DNA of 64,000 nt. Source: Amycolatopsis sp. CA-128772 (lineage in GTDB: Bacteria > Actinomycetota > Actinomycetes > Mycobacteriales > Pseudonocardiaceae). Where the stretch lies: positions 124,001-188,000 of the forward strand of contig NZ_PPHG01000086.1 of NCBI RefSeq assembly GCF_002904295.1, in the 5' to 3' direction. The notes beneath the pieces were generated by a model. That model searched no databases, had not been told where the DNA came from, and was given only the letters and a program-made list of their open reading frames with translations. Made by a program: the position numbers and the translations under genes. Positions 1 through 8,259 of the stretch are shown here, piece by piece. Every line of letters starts with the position of its first letter. The first letter of the stretch is position 1.

Positions 1-1
1 G

Positions 2-1246
2 GTCGACCAGGTGCCGCTGACCGTGCTCACCGACGTCAGCGTCACCCGGTTCGCCGGGAACGTGCTGCTGATCCTGCGCATCCAGGACGACGCGGCCAAG
101 CTGGCGGTGCTGCTGCAGCACGCCCAGCGGCTCGGCCGGATCGGCGGCTTCGAGGAGAACGTCGTCACCGGCGTGATCACCTGGAACACCGAGCTGTTCG
201 CGCTGTACGGCCTGCCGCCGAGCGCCACGCCGTTGTCGCTGCACGACCTGGCCGCGAACGCGCACCCGGACGACGCGCCGGCGATCGGCCGGTTCCTGCG
301 GGCGGTGCTGCACCACAAGCGCCCGTCGTCGACGGCGTTCCGGCTGCAGCGCTCCGACGGCGTCGCCCGGCACATCCGGGTGGTCGCCGAGCCGGTCGTC
401 GACGTCCGCGGCGAGCTGGTCGCGGTCCGCGGCGCCTACCAGGACGTCTCGTCGCAGCACTGGACCGAGGTGGCGCTGGCGGCGACGCGGGACAGGCTGG
501 CCGAGACCGAGCAGGAGGCGATGGAGCGCAACCGGCTGGCGCTGCAGCTGCAGCACGCGATCATGCCGCCGGCCAAGGGCCCGATCGACATGCCGGGCCT
601 GCGCGCGGCGGTCCGCTACCGGCCGGCGGAGAAGGAACACCTGGTCGGCGGCGACTGGTACGACGCCGTCGCGCTGCCGACCGGCGAGGTCCTGCTGTGC
701 GTCGGCGACGTGGCGGGCCACGGCATCGACGCGGCGACGGGCATGGTGAGCCTCCGCAACGCCCTGCGCGGCCTCGCGGCGACCGGCGCCGGCCCGGCCC
801 AGCTGCTGACGTGGCTGAACCTGGTGGCCTACCACCTGACCGACCACGTCACGGCCACGGCGGTCGCGGCGGTGTACGACCCGGCCCGCCGCACGCTGCG
901 CTGGGCGCGGGCGGGCCACCTGCCCCCGATCGTCCGCCACGGCGACGGAACGGCGACGACGTTGCCGCTGATCCGCGGTTCGCTGCTCGGCGCGGTCCGC
1001 GACGTCGTGTACGAGGAGGACGAGCTCCAGCTGGCCGAGGGCGACATCCTGCTGATCTACACCGACGGCCTGATCGAGCGCCGCGACCGCCCGGTCCAGG
1101 ATTCGGTGTCCCGCCTGGTCACCCTGGTCGACGGCCACGACGGGGGGCTGGAGCACCAGCTGGACACGCTGCTGACCTACAGCACGGCGGACACCGACGA
1201 CGACACCTGCGTGGTCGGGATCGAGGTCATCACCGTCAAGGGTTGA
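2..1246 (+). CDS. PAS-SpoIIE/PP2C protein phosphatase, 5'-truncated by window edge
   Basis: The frame is open to the left edge, so the true start lies upstream; a GTG at 11 is only the first possible start in view. About nt 125-480 encode a PAS-fold segment (GGFEEN..., HPDD, YQDVS). After a short linker, nt 560-1230 encode a SpoIIE-like PP2C domain with the metal-binding signatures VGGDWYDA and CVGDVAGHG and a late TDGLIER motif. Family members dephosphorylate anti-anti-sigma factors in response to a sensed signal, so a role in partner-switching or stress control is inferred. The 3' end overlaps the convergent exchanger gene by 11 bp. Any further upstream sensor domains are not visible. Confidence 0.85.
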   Translation, partial: VDQVPLTVLTDVSVTRFAGNVLLILRIQDDAAKLAVLLQHAQRLGRIGGFEENVVTGVITWNTELFALYGLPPSATPLSLHDLAANAHPDDAPAIGRFLRAVLHHKRPSSTAFRLQRSDGVARHIRVVAEPVVDVRGELVAVRGAYQDVSSQHWTEVALAATRDRLAETEQEAMERNRLALQLQHAIMPPAKGPIDMPGLRAAVRYRPAEKEHLVGGDWYDAVALPTGEVLLCVGDVAGHGIDAATGMVSLRNALRGLAATGAGPAQLLTWLNLVAYHLTDHVTATAVAAVYDPARRTLRWARAGHLPPIVRHGDGTATTLPLIRGSLLGAVRDVVYEEDELQLAEGDILLIYTDGLIERRDRPVQDSVSRLVTLVDGHDGGLEHQLDTLLTYSTADTDDDTCVVGIEVITVKG

Positions 1247-2333
1247 TGGCCAGCACGAGGAAGCCCGCCAGCAGGACCAGGTGCACGCCGCCCTGGAGGC
1301 GGGTCGCGCGGCCCGGGACCACCGTCAGGACGCTCACCACCACGGTCAGCGCCAGCAGCACGATCTGCGTAGAACCCAGGCCGAGCAGCAGCTGGCTCGG
1401 CAGCCACACCGACGCCAGGGCGATCGCCGGGATCGTCAGGCCGATGCTCGCGATCGCCGAGCCGTACGCGAGGTTGAGGCTGATCTGCATCCGGTCGCGC
1501 TGGGCCGCGCGGACCGCGGCCAGGGTCTCCGGCAGCAGGACCAGCAGGGCGATCACCACGCCGACGAACGACTGCGGGAACCCGGCGGCCCGCACCCCGG
1601 CTTCGATGGCCGGCGACTCCACCTTGGCCAGCCCGACCACCGCCACCAGCGCCACCAGCAGCAGGATGAGACTGCCCATGGCCGCGCGGCGGGTCGGCGG
1701 GTCGGCGTGGTCGTCCTCCTTGACCGCGCCGTCGGCGGCCACCGGGAGGAAGAAGTCGCGGTGGCGGACCGTCTGCGTCAGCACGAACGTCCCGTACAGC
1801 GCCAGCGACGCGATCGCCGCGAACGTCAGCTGCGTGGGGGAGAACGCCGGCCCGGGCGTGCTGGAGGTGAACGCCGGCAGCACCAGGCTCAGCGTGGCCA
1901 GCGTCGCCACCGTGGCCAGCGCGGCCCCGCTGCCTTCGGAGTTGAACAGCGTCGAGCCGTAGCGGCGGGCGCCGACGAGCAGCGAGATGCCGACGATGCC
2001 GTTGGTGGTGATCATGACGGCCGCGAAGACCGTGTCCCGCGCCAGCGAACCGGCTTCCGGGCCGCCGGAGACCATCATCGTGACGATCAGCGCGACCTCG
2101 ATGACGGTGACCGCGACCGCGAGCACCAGCGAGCCGAACGGTTCCCCGACGCGGTGCGCGACCACTTCCGCGTGGTGCACCGCGGCCAGCACGGTCGCCC
2201 CCAGTGCGACGGCGACGACGGCCACGAAGACCGGGCCCAGGTCGCGGCCCCAGGACAGGGCCAGCACGAGCACGCCGAGCACCGGGGTGACGGAGGTCCA
2301 GGACAGCAGGAAGGATCTCAGCGCGGCGACCAT
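1236..2333 (-). CDS. chaA: Ca2+/H+ (cation/proton) exchanger, ChaA-like
   Basis: A 365-residue polytopic inner-membrane protein with about 11 hydrophobic segments arranged as two homologous halves, as in the CaCA superfamily. Each half carries an acidic residue in its conserved membrane motif: VAVTVIEVALI near residue 96 and LLVLLPETLAAV in the second half. The length matches E. coli ChaA (366). It is expected to expel Ca2+ or Na+/K+ in exchange for protons. An ATG start is used. It is transcribed towards the phosphatase gene and overlaps its end by 11 bp. No regulatory sequence is obvious. The substrate ion cannot be read from sequence. Confidence 0.88.
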   Translation of the reverse strand: MVAALRSFLLSWTSVTPVLGVLVLALSWGRDLGPVFVAVVAVALGATVLAAVHHAEVVAHRVGEPFGSLVLAVAVTVIEVALIVTMMVSGGPEAGSLARDTVFAAVMITTNGIVGISLLVGARRYGSTLFNSEGSGAALATVATLATLSLVLPAFTSSTPGPAFSPTQLTFAAIASLALYGTFVLTQTVRHRDFFLPVAADGAVKEDDHADPPTRRAAMGSLILLLVALVAVVGLAKVESPAIEAGVRAAGFPQSFVGVVIALLVLLPETLAAVRAAQRDRMQISLNLAYGSAIASIGLTIPAIALASVWLPSQLLLGLGSTQIVLLALTVVVSVLTVVPGRATRLQGGVHLVLLAGFLVLAINP

Positions 2334-2384
2334 GTCACCACCCTGTCACACCACCGGGCATTCCGCGGGCCCGCCGGGAGCTTC

Positions 2385-3299
2385 TCACATCGTCCCTTGT
2401 GGACGGTCGGGCGGCGCCGGGGTCAGCGTCGGGGCGGCGGCCAGCACGTGCCGGCGGAAGGTTTCGCTCAATGGTGGGAGTTTCCGCCCCCTCGCCCAGG
2501 CGAGACCGATGTCGCGGGCAGCGTCCACATCGGTCAGTGCGAGGTGCGGTGCCGGGAACGCCGCCGTGTGGGGCAGCGGCAGCACGGAGACGCCGAGCCC
2601 GGCGGTGACGAGGCCGCGAAGGGTTTCGACTTCGTCGCCCTCGAACCCGATGCGCGGGGCGAACCCGGCCTCGGCGCACAGCCGCCCGGTCGTTTCGCGC
2701 AGCGCGTAACCCGGTCGCAGGAGGATGAACGTCTCGGCCGCGACGTCGGCGAGGCGGACGCGGCGGCGCCCGGCGAGCCGGTGGCGCGGCGGGACCGCGA
2801 GCCGCAGCGGCTCGACGAGCAGCCGGGTCCAGTGGAGCTGGGGGTGCCCGGGGTCGCCGCTGGTGATGACCAGGTCGGCGGTGCCGCCGAGGAGTTCCCC
2901 TTCGAGTCCGGCTTCGCCGTGCTGCCGGAGTTCGAAGCGGGCGCCGGGGTGCTCGTGCAGGAAGCCGCTGAGCACCTCGGGCACGAGCCAGGTGCCGAAC
3001 GTGTGCAGGAACGCCAGCGGGACGACCCCGGTGCCCGGCGCGACGATCTCACCGACCTCGCGCAGGCCCTGGTCGAGCTGGTCGAGCACGAGCTCCACGT
3101 GCCGCCGGAAGGCGTGCCCGGCCGGCGTCAGCCGCAGCACCCGCCCGGACCGGCGGAACAGCTCGGCGCCGGCGTCGCGCTCGAGGCGGCGCAGGGCCCG
3201 GGACAGCGCGGGCTGGGTGAGGTGGCCCCGCGCCGCGGTCTCGGTCACCGTGGCCCCGGCGGCGACCTCCCGGAACAGCCGCAGCGTCTCGACGTCCAT
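2385..3299 (-). CDS. LysR-family transcriptional regulator
   Basis: A 304-residue LTTR. The N-terminal winged helix reads MDVETLRLFREVAAG followed by TQPALSRALRRLERDAG. A periplasmic-binding-like effector domain follows from about residue 90. The ATG at 3299 is chosen because the further ATG at 3326 would place an inverted repeat (3300-3341) inside the coding region and would add nine residues ahead of the canonical LTTR start. The gene is divergent from the pyruvate-oxidase-type gene at 3370. By the usual LTTR arrangement it probably controls that gene and itself. The effector is unknown. Confidence 0.88.
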   Translation of the reverse strand: MDVETLRLFREVAAGATVTETAARGHLTQPALSRALRRLERDAGAELFRRSGRVLRLTPAGHAFRRHVELVLDQLDQGLREVGEIVAPGTGVVPLAFLHTFGTWLVPEVLSGFLHEHPGARFELRQHGEAGLEGELLGGTADLVITSGDPGHPQLHWTRLLVEPLRLAVPPRHRLAGRRRVRLADVAAETFILLRPGYALRETTGRLCAEAGFAPRIGFEGDEVETLRGLVTAGLGVSVLPLPHTAAFPAPHLALTDVDAARDIGLAWARGRKLPPLSETFRRHVLAAAPTLTPAPPDRPQGTM

Positions 3300-3341
3300 G
3301 CGTCCAGTGTATGGATTTTCAGCCAATCAGGCATTGGACGC
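3300..3341. promoter_or_regulatory. Inverted repeat in LysR/poxB divergent promoter (candidate LTTR operator)
   Basis: Arms GCGTCCAGTG (3300-3309) and CATTGGACGC (3332-3341) are complementary at 9 of 10 positions and separated by 22 nt. They lie exactly between the LysR ATG (3299) and the ThDP-enzyme ATG (3370). Position and symmetry fit an LTTR recognition/activation site pair, but binding is inferred. Confidence 0.5.
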
Positions 3342-3369
3342 ATCGATCAGCACGAGGCAGGGTGGAGGT

Positions 3370-5103
3370 ATGGCAACCGTGGCAGAACAACTGGTCAGGA
3401 CCCTGCGGGACGCGGGCGTCGAGCGCATCTACGGCATCGTGGGGGACAGCCTCAATCCCATCGTCGACGCCGTGCGCCGCACCGACGGCATCGACTGGGT
3501 GCACGTGCGCCACGAAGAGACCGCAGCCTTCGCCGCCGCGGCCGAGGCGCAGGTCACCGGCAAGCTCGCCGTCTGCGCGGGCAGCTGCGGGCCGGGCAAC
3601 CTGCACCTGATCAACGGCCTGTTCGACGCGCACCGCTCGGGCGCGCCGGTGCTGGCGATCGCGTCGCACATCCCGTCGAACCAGATCGGCACCGGCTTCT
3701 TCCAGGAGACCCACCCGGACCGGCTGTTCGCCGAATGCAGCCACTTCAGCGAGGTGGTGGCGGACCCGGCGCAGCTGCCGCGGCTGTTGCGGATCGCCAC
3801 CCAGGCGGCCGTCGGCAAGGGCGGCGTCGCGGTGCTGACCATCCCCGGCGACCTCGCCGACCGCAAGGCCACCGGCCCGCTGACCGAGCGCCTGCCGCTG
3901 GTGGCGCCGTCGCCCGCCGTGCCGGCCGCCGAGGTCGTCCAGGAGCTCGCGGACCTGCTGAACTCGGGCGAGAAGGTGATGCTGTTCGCCGGCGCGGGCG
4001 TCCGCGGCGCGCACGCCGAGGTGCTGGCCCTGGCGGAAAAACTCGCCGCGCCGGTCGGGCACTCGCTCGGCGGCAAGGAGTGGATCCAGTACGACAACCC
4101 GTACGACGTCGGCATGAGCGGCCTGCTCGGCTACGGCGCCTGCTACGACGCGATGCACGAGGCCGACCGGATCGTGCTGCTGGGCACGGACTTCCCGTAC
4201 GACAACTTCCTCCCGCAGGCGCGCACGATCCAGCTCGACCACGACGCCTCGCGCCTCGGCCGCCGCACGCCGCTGGACCTGGCGGTGCACGGCGACGTGA
4301 AGGAAACGCTGCAGGCGCTGCTCCCGCTGCTGCGGCCCCGCACCGATCGCGCGTTCCTCGACCGGATGCTGCGTGAGCACGTGCGGAAGCTGGAGAAGGT
4401 CGTCGGCGCGTACACGGGCAAGATCGAGCAGCGCCGGCCGATCCACCCCGAGTACGTCGCGTCGGTGCTCGACGAGGTCGCCGCCGACGACGCGGTGTTC
4501 ACGGTCGACACCGGCATGGGCAACGTCTGGGCGGCCCGCTACCTGACCCCGAACGGCCGCCGTCGCGTGCTGGGCTCGTTCCGGCACGGCAGCATGGCCA
4601 ACGCGCTGCCGCACGCGATCGGCGCGCAGCTGTCCCAGCCGGGCCGCCAGGTCGTGTCGTTGTCGGGAGACGGCGGCCTCGCGATGCTGATGGGTGACCT
4701 GCTGACGCTGCCGGCGTACGACGTCCCGGTGAAGGTCGTGGTGTTCAACAACGCGACGCTGGGCATGGTGAAGCTGGAGATGCTGGTGGACGGCCTGCCG
4801 GACTTCGGCACGGACCACGCCCCGGTCGACTTCGCGGCGATCGCGGCGGCGTGCGGGGTGTTTTCGGAGCGGGTCGAGGACCCGGCCGACGTCCGCGGCG
4901 CGCTGGAGAAGGCGTTCGCCCACCCGGGCCCGGCGGTGGTCGAGGTGGTGACCGACCCGAACGCCCTGTCGATCCCGCCCAGGATCACCGGCGAAATGGT
5001 CCGCGGATTCGCCTTGGGGGCGACGAAGACGGTGCTCAACGGCGGTGTGGGCAAGATGGTCGACCTGGCCCGCGCGAACCTCCGCAACACCCCGCGGCCG
5101 TAA
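3370..5103 (+). CDS. poxB: Pyruvate dehydrogenase (quinone)/pyruvate-oxidase-type ThDP enzyme
   Basis: 577 residues, close to E. coli PoxB (572). The N-terminal Pyr domain carries the catalytic Glu in VRHEETAAFAAAAEAQ. A central FAD-binding-type domain follows. The C-terminal PP domain has the ThDP/Mg signature GDGGLAMLMGDLL...FNNATLG. The family oxidatively decarboxylates pyruvate to acetate and CO2, passing electrons to quinone at the membrane. Pyruvate is the most likely substrate, although acetolactate-synthase-like relatives are hard to exclude. The start ATG is preceded by GGAGG only one base away, an unusually short spacing. It is divergent from a LysR regulator with an inverted repeat between them. 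It is a distant paralogue of the oxalyl-CoA decarboxylase at 57469. Confidence 0.85.
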   Translation: MATVAEQLVRTLRDAGVERIYGIVGDSLNPIVDAVRRTDGIDWVHVRHEETAAFAAAAEAQVTGKLAVCAGSCGPGNLHLINGLFDAHRSGAPVLAIASHIPSNQIGTGFFQETHPDRLFAECSHFSEVVADPAQLPRLLRIATQAAVGKGGVAVLTIPGDLADRKATGPLTERLPLVAPSPAVPAAEVVQELADLLNSGEKVMLFAGAGVRGAHAEVLALAEKLAAPVGHSLGGKEWIQYDNPYDVGMSGLLGYGACYDAMHEADRIVLLGTDFPYDNFLPQARTIQLDHDASRLGRRTPLDLAVHGDVKETLQALLPLLRPRTDRAFLDRMLREHVRKLEKVVGAYTGKIEQRRPIHPEYVASVLDEVAADDAVFTVDTGMGNVWAARYLTPNGRRRVLGSFRHGSMANALPHAIGAQLSQPGRQVVSLSGDGGLAMLMGDLLTLPAYDVPVKVVVFNNATLGMVKLEMLVDGLPDFGTDHAPVDFAAIAAACGVFSERVEDPADVRGALEKAFAHPGPAVVEVVTDPNALSIPPRITGEMVRGFALGATKTVLNGGVGKMVDLARANLRNTPRP

Positions 5104-5107
5104 CCCG

Positions 5108-5120
5108 GTCCACAGTGGAC
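5108..5120. repeat. Palindrome GTCCACAGTGGAC
   Basis: A perfect 13-nt odd palindrome in the 133-bp gap after poxB. The core TCCACAGTGGA recurs at 31083, 42093 and 54791, and one- or two-base variants occur elsewhere (see findings). No other feature was recognised in this gap. Confidence 0.6.
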
Positions 5121-5236
5121 GGCCGGCCGGTCACCCACCGTGGTGATCGACCACTCGTTCGGCTGCTGGGACGGCGGCGAGTTGCCTCTTACCGTCGAGG
5201 GAGCGCTCGCCGTTTCGTCCCGGGAGGTGTGCCGGC

Positions 5237-6361
5237 GTGCTCGTGGCTCTCCAGCGCACCGGCGCAGACCGGCCGCTCTCCCCGGCGGTGGTGCATTTGG
5301 TGGAGTTGCTGCGTGCGTGGGGCCCGGGGCCGGAGCACCTGACGGGCCTGGCGCTGGTGGGGGTGAGCCTCCCGGGCCGCGTGGTGGACGCACTGGTGTT
5401 CACGAGGAGCGGGGTGGTGGTGATCGCGGCCCACGCCCCGGGACCGGGCGAGTGGCCGGGCCCAGGCCACCGCACAGGAGCAGCGGTGGAGGCGGCGAGG
5501 GGAGCGCTTGCCGGGCACGAGGGTGGCCGGTACGTGACGGGGCTGGTCGCGGTGGTGCCACCGGCGGAGACGCTCGAGAGCGGGCGCGAAGTGGCGGCTG
5601 AACCGCCCGGGAGCCGGTTGGAGCCGACGGAAGACCTGAGCACCCGGCTCGAGGCCGTGGCGGATCGGCACAGTGGCCGGCTGGATATCCCGCCTGAGCC
5701 CGAGGCAGGGCCGCACGGCAGCCAACCCGGCCCGGCGGTAGGCCCGCCCGGCACCGCCGCGCCCGAGCCCGCGGCAGACCCGCGCGGCAGCCAACCCATC
5801 TCGGCCGTAGGGCCGCCCGGCACCGCTGCGCCCGAGCCCGCGGCAGACCCGCGAGGCAGTCGGTTCAAGCCACCCGAGCCCCAGCCCCCGACCGAACCCA
5901 CCGGCCAGCCCGCCTTCCACTGGCGCGAACCCGCCCCCATCCCCGGCGTCGCCGTCGTCCGGGCCGATCCGCGCGGGCTGCGGCGGATCATCCGGCAGCA
6001 CAACCGGTGGCGGACCGTCTGGTCCGCCGACGACATCCTCGACGCCTGCTACGCCCTCTCCCTCGCCCACCTCGCCCCGCCTCGCTCGGCCCTGCTCGCC
6101 GATGGCTTCCCTGCGCGGCTGCCCGCCCGCTCCCAGCTCCCCGAACTACCCGCCGTCGTCGCCTTGCCTCCGGAGCCGCCGGCGCCCGTGGCCGAAGACG
6201 ATCCGTGGACTCCGCCCGTTCGCGGGCCCGGCTCCGCCGTCTTTCCGCGGCCGCGGCCCGTCCGGCAGGTTCCGTGGGGGCTGGTCTTCGTGCTCACCTT
6301 GCTCGTCACCGCCGGGGTGGTGGCCGCCGTCTTCGTGGCGCAGGTCTTTCACGGCTCTTGA
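5237..6361 (+). CDS. Hypothetical protein with proline-rich repeats and C-terminal membrane anchor
   Basis: Not recognised as a named family. Residues 1-110 form a compact alpha/beta segment; RVVDALVFTRSGVVVIAAHAPG weakly resembles the core of NERD-type nuclease-related domains, which is a guess. Residues about 150-210 contain a 23-residue Pro/Gly-rich tandem repeat. A second folded segment follows (FHWREPAPIPGVAVVRADP... RRIIRQHNRWRTVW). After another Pro-rich linker the protein ends in one transmembrane helix (VPWGLVFVLTLLVTAGVVAAVFVAQ), so most of it is probably cytoplasmic with a C-terminal anchor. The GTG start at 5237 is the best-placed one, though there is no strong ribosome site. Confidence 0.6.
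   Translation: MLVALQRTGADRPLSPAVVHLVELLRAWGPGPEHLTGLALVGVSLPGRVVDALVFTRSGVVVIAAHAPGPGEWPGPGHRTGAAVEAARGALAGHEGGRYVTGLVAVVPPAETLESGREVAAEPPGSRLEPTEDLSTRLEAVADRHSGRLDIPPEPEAGPHGSQPGPAVGPPGTAAPEPAADPRGSQPISAVGPPGTAAPEPAADPRGSRFKPPEPQPPTEPTGQPAFHWREPAPIPGVAVVRADPRGLRRIIRQHNRWRTVWSADDILDACYALSLAHLAPPRSALLADGFPARLPARSQLPELPAVVALPPEPPAPVAEDDPWTPPVRGPGSAVFPRPRPVRQVPWGLVFVLTLLVTAGVVAAVFVAQVFHGS
5693..5860 (+). repeat. Intragenic 69-bp (23-residue) tandem repeat
   Basis: Units start at 5693, 5762 and 5831 (the third is partial). Each begins PEP(A/E)A(D/G)P(R/H)GS and continues (I/G)(S/P)AVGPPGTAA. The second and third units are almost identical at DNA level, indicating recent duplication in the linker of the membrane-anchored hypothetical protein. 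Confidence 0.8.
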
Positions 6362-6450
6362 CCCGATTGGTTCGCTTCAACTAGGCCGTCTGCACCGTTT
6401 CCCGTGCGCGTCCGCTGGGCACCTCCCGGTCGATGTGAAAGGGGTTCACG

Positions 6451-7107
6451 ATGCCGCGCACCCGAGCGCTTGTCCTTCTCGTCTTCCTCGCGGGTTCGTC
6501 CCTCGCCGGGTGCAAGCTCGCCGACGGGCTGGCGGCCGGCACCCAGGCGCCCGGGACGGCCGCCGCGCCGCCGGTCTCGCCCGCCGAGGCGCGTAGCCAG
6601 CTCGCCGCGCTCGAGGTCGCCGTGCGCGGGACCATGGACGGCTACAGCCGCGACGAATTCCCGCACTGGGACAAGGTCGACGCCAGCTGCGACGTCCGGG
6701 AACAGGTGCTCAAGCGCGACGGCAAGGACGTCAAGACCGATGCGCAGTGCGCCCCGAAGTCCGGCACCTGGGTCAGCCCCTACGACGGCCAGACCTGGCA
6801 CAAGTCGTCCGATGTGGACATCGACCACGTCGTGCCGCTCGGGCAGGCGTGGATCAGCGGCGCGAAGTCGTGGACCAAGCAGCGGCGCGAACAGTTCGCC
6901 AACGACCTCGTCCGCCCGCAGCTCAAGGCGGTCACCGACAACCTCAACGAGCAGAAGAGCGACAAGGCCCCGGACGCCTGGAAGCCGCCGCTCGTCTCCT
7001 ACTGGTGCACCTACGCCACCGACTGGATCGTCGTGAAGACCAACTACGGCCTGACCATCACCGTGCCGGAGAAGAACGCCCTCGCCGGCATGCTCGACCG
7101 CTGCTAG
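6451..7107 (+). CDS. Secreted HNH/DUF1524 nuclease-like lipoprotein
   Basis: 218 residues. The N-terminus MPRTRALVLLVFLAGSSLAGC is a lipoprotein signal with lipobox LAGC, so the mature protein should be membrane-attached outside the cell. The C-terminal domain has the DUF1524/HNH signature: VDIDHVVPLGQAW, then FANDL and AVTDNLNEQKSDKAPD, with the metal-binding DH and a downstream Asn. Such actinobacterial proteins are presumed extracellular nucleases, possibly for nucleic-acid scavenging. A good GAAAGGGG ribosome site precedes the ATG. The stop overlaps the convergent kinase gene by 4 bp. Activity is inferred. Confidence 0.85.
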   Translation: MPRTRALVLLVFLAGSSLAGCKLADGLAAGTQAPGTAAAPPVSPAEARSQLAALEVAVRGTMDGYSRDEFPHWDKVDASCDVREQVLKRDGKDVKTDAQCAPKSGTWVSPYDGQTWHKSSDVDIDHVVPLGQAWISGAKSWTKQRREQFANDLVRPQLKAVTDNLNEQKSDKAPDAWKPPLVSYWCTYATDWIVVKTNYGLTITVPEKNALAGMLDRC

Positions 7108-7856
7108 AACGAGCGGGCCGCGGCCACCGCCTGGTCTGCATAGGACTGTCCGAACAGGACAGTGTGGACGAGCAGCGGGAACAGCTGGTGCAGCCCGATC
7201 CGGTCGCGCCAGCCGTCGGCCAGCGGGCTCGCCTCGTCGTAAGCGGCGACGATGCGGCCGAGGTGCGGGCAGCCGAACAGGTGCAGCATCGCCAGGTCCG
7301 TCTCGCGGTGCCCGCCGTGGGCGGCCGGGTCGATCAGCCACGCCTCGCGTCCGTCCCACAGGACGTTGCCGTTCCACAGGTCGCCGTGCAGCCGCGCGGG
7401 TGGCTCGGCCGATGCCGGGATGCGCGCGCACGCCCGCTCGAACACCGCCGCTTCGGCCGGCCCGAACGTTCCCGCGTCCACCGCCAGCCGGACGTAGGGC
7501 AGCACGCGGTCGGAGGCGTACCAGCTCACCCAGTCGCCGACCGGGATGTTGGACATCGGTGCCCGGCCGATCCACGCGTCCGCCGGTCCGTCCGGCGGGG
7601 GTGCGCCGAACGCCGGGGCGCCCGCGGCGTGCAGCCCGGCCAGCCCGCGGCCGAAGCGTTCCGCCGCCGCGGCCGAGGGACGGCCGGCCGGGACGCGGTC
7701 GAGGACGAGCCGGTCCTGGTCGAGACTGCGGATGGCGGGCACCGGGACCGTGCCCGCCGCCGCCAGCCAGCGCAGGCCGGCCGCCTCCGCCGCCGTCGCG
7801 CCGGGAGCGTGGCCTCGCTTGACGAACACCTCGCCGGAGTCGGTCATGTCCCGCAC
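7104..7856 (-). CDS. Fructosamine kinase family protein
   Basis: 250 residues, shorter than the roughly 290 typical of the family. The APH-like kinase fold shows the catalytic loop HGDLWNGN and the metal-binding DPAAHGGHRETDLAM segment characteristic of fructosamine-3-kinase-related proteins. The N-terminal nucleotide-binding part is short (VFVKRGHAPGATAAEAAGLRWL). Such enzymes phosphorylate ketoamines from glycated amines as repair or salvage. The substrate in bacteria is often unknown. A second ATG at 7847 is an alternative start. Confidence 0.85.
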   Translation of the reverse strand: MRDMTDSGEVFVKRGHAPGATAAEAAGLRWLAAAGTVPVPAIRSLDQDRLVLDRVPAGRPSAAAAERFGRGLAGLHAAGAPAFGAPPPDGPADAWIGRAPMSNIPVGDWVSWYASDRVLPYVRLAVDAGTFGPAEAAVFERACARIPASAEPPARLHGDLWNGNVLWDGREAWLIDPAAHGGHRETDLAMLHLFGCPHLGRIVAAYDEASPLADGWRDRIGLHQLFPLLVHTVLFGQSYADQAVAAARSF

Positions 7857-7902
7857 GGTACCGGCGCGCTACGGTGGTCGCCGGAGACAGGGGGAAACGA
7901 CG

Positions 7903-8259
7903 GTGACGGTGCAGGTCCGGGAGTTCGACCAGCTGCTCGGCGCGCTGGCGGAGGTCCAGCGTGCGGAAGCGCGCGACTACTCGTCGTTCAGCGTGCGCGG
8001 CACGCGGTTCGGCTACTTCTGGCCGCGGACCCGGACCGTCGGGCTCAAGCAGACCGTGTCCGAGCAGCTGGCGCTGGTGTCGGAACGGCCGGACGTGTTC
8101 GAGGTGCAGTTCACCGCCGGCGGGTTCGGCTGGGTGGTCGTGTACCTCGACGGCATCGACGCCGAAGAACTCGCCGAGCTCGTCTACGAAGCCTGGCGGC
8201 TCTCCGCCCCGGAGGAACTCGTCGCCGAGGTGCCCTTCACCAGGATCGCCCGCGCGTAG
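7903..8259 (+). CDS. MmcQ/YjbR (CyaY-like fold) family protein
   Basis: 118 residues from a GTG start preceded by AGGGGG at 8-nt spacing. The sequence (GTRFGYFWPRTRTVGLKQT... FTAGGFGWVVVYLDGI... ELVYEAWRLSAPEEL) matches the small MmcQ/YjbR family, proposed to bind DNA but without a firm biochemical role. The 3' end overlaps the convergent acetyltransferase gene by 76 bp, an unusually long tail-to-tail overlap. Confidence 0.75.
   Translation: MTVQVREFDQLLGALAEVQRAEARDYSSFSVRGTRFGYFWPRTRTVGLKQTVSEQLALVSERPDVFEVQFTAGGFGWVVVYLDGIDAEELAELVYEAWRLSAPEELVAEVPFTRIARA

Noticed and set aside
1281..4376. Very long open frame on the plus strand (about 1030 codons) opposite the exchanger and LysR genes
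   Set aside because: The product is Arg/Gln/His/Gly-rich low complexity and antisense to two clear gene families; it is a GC-rich shadow.
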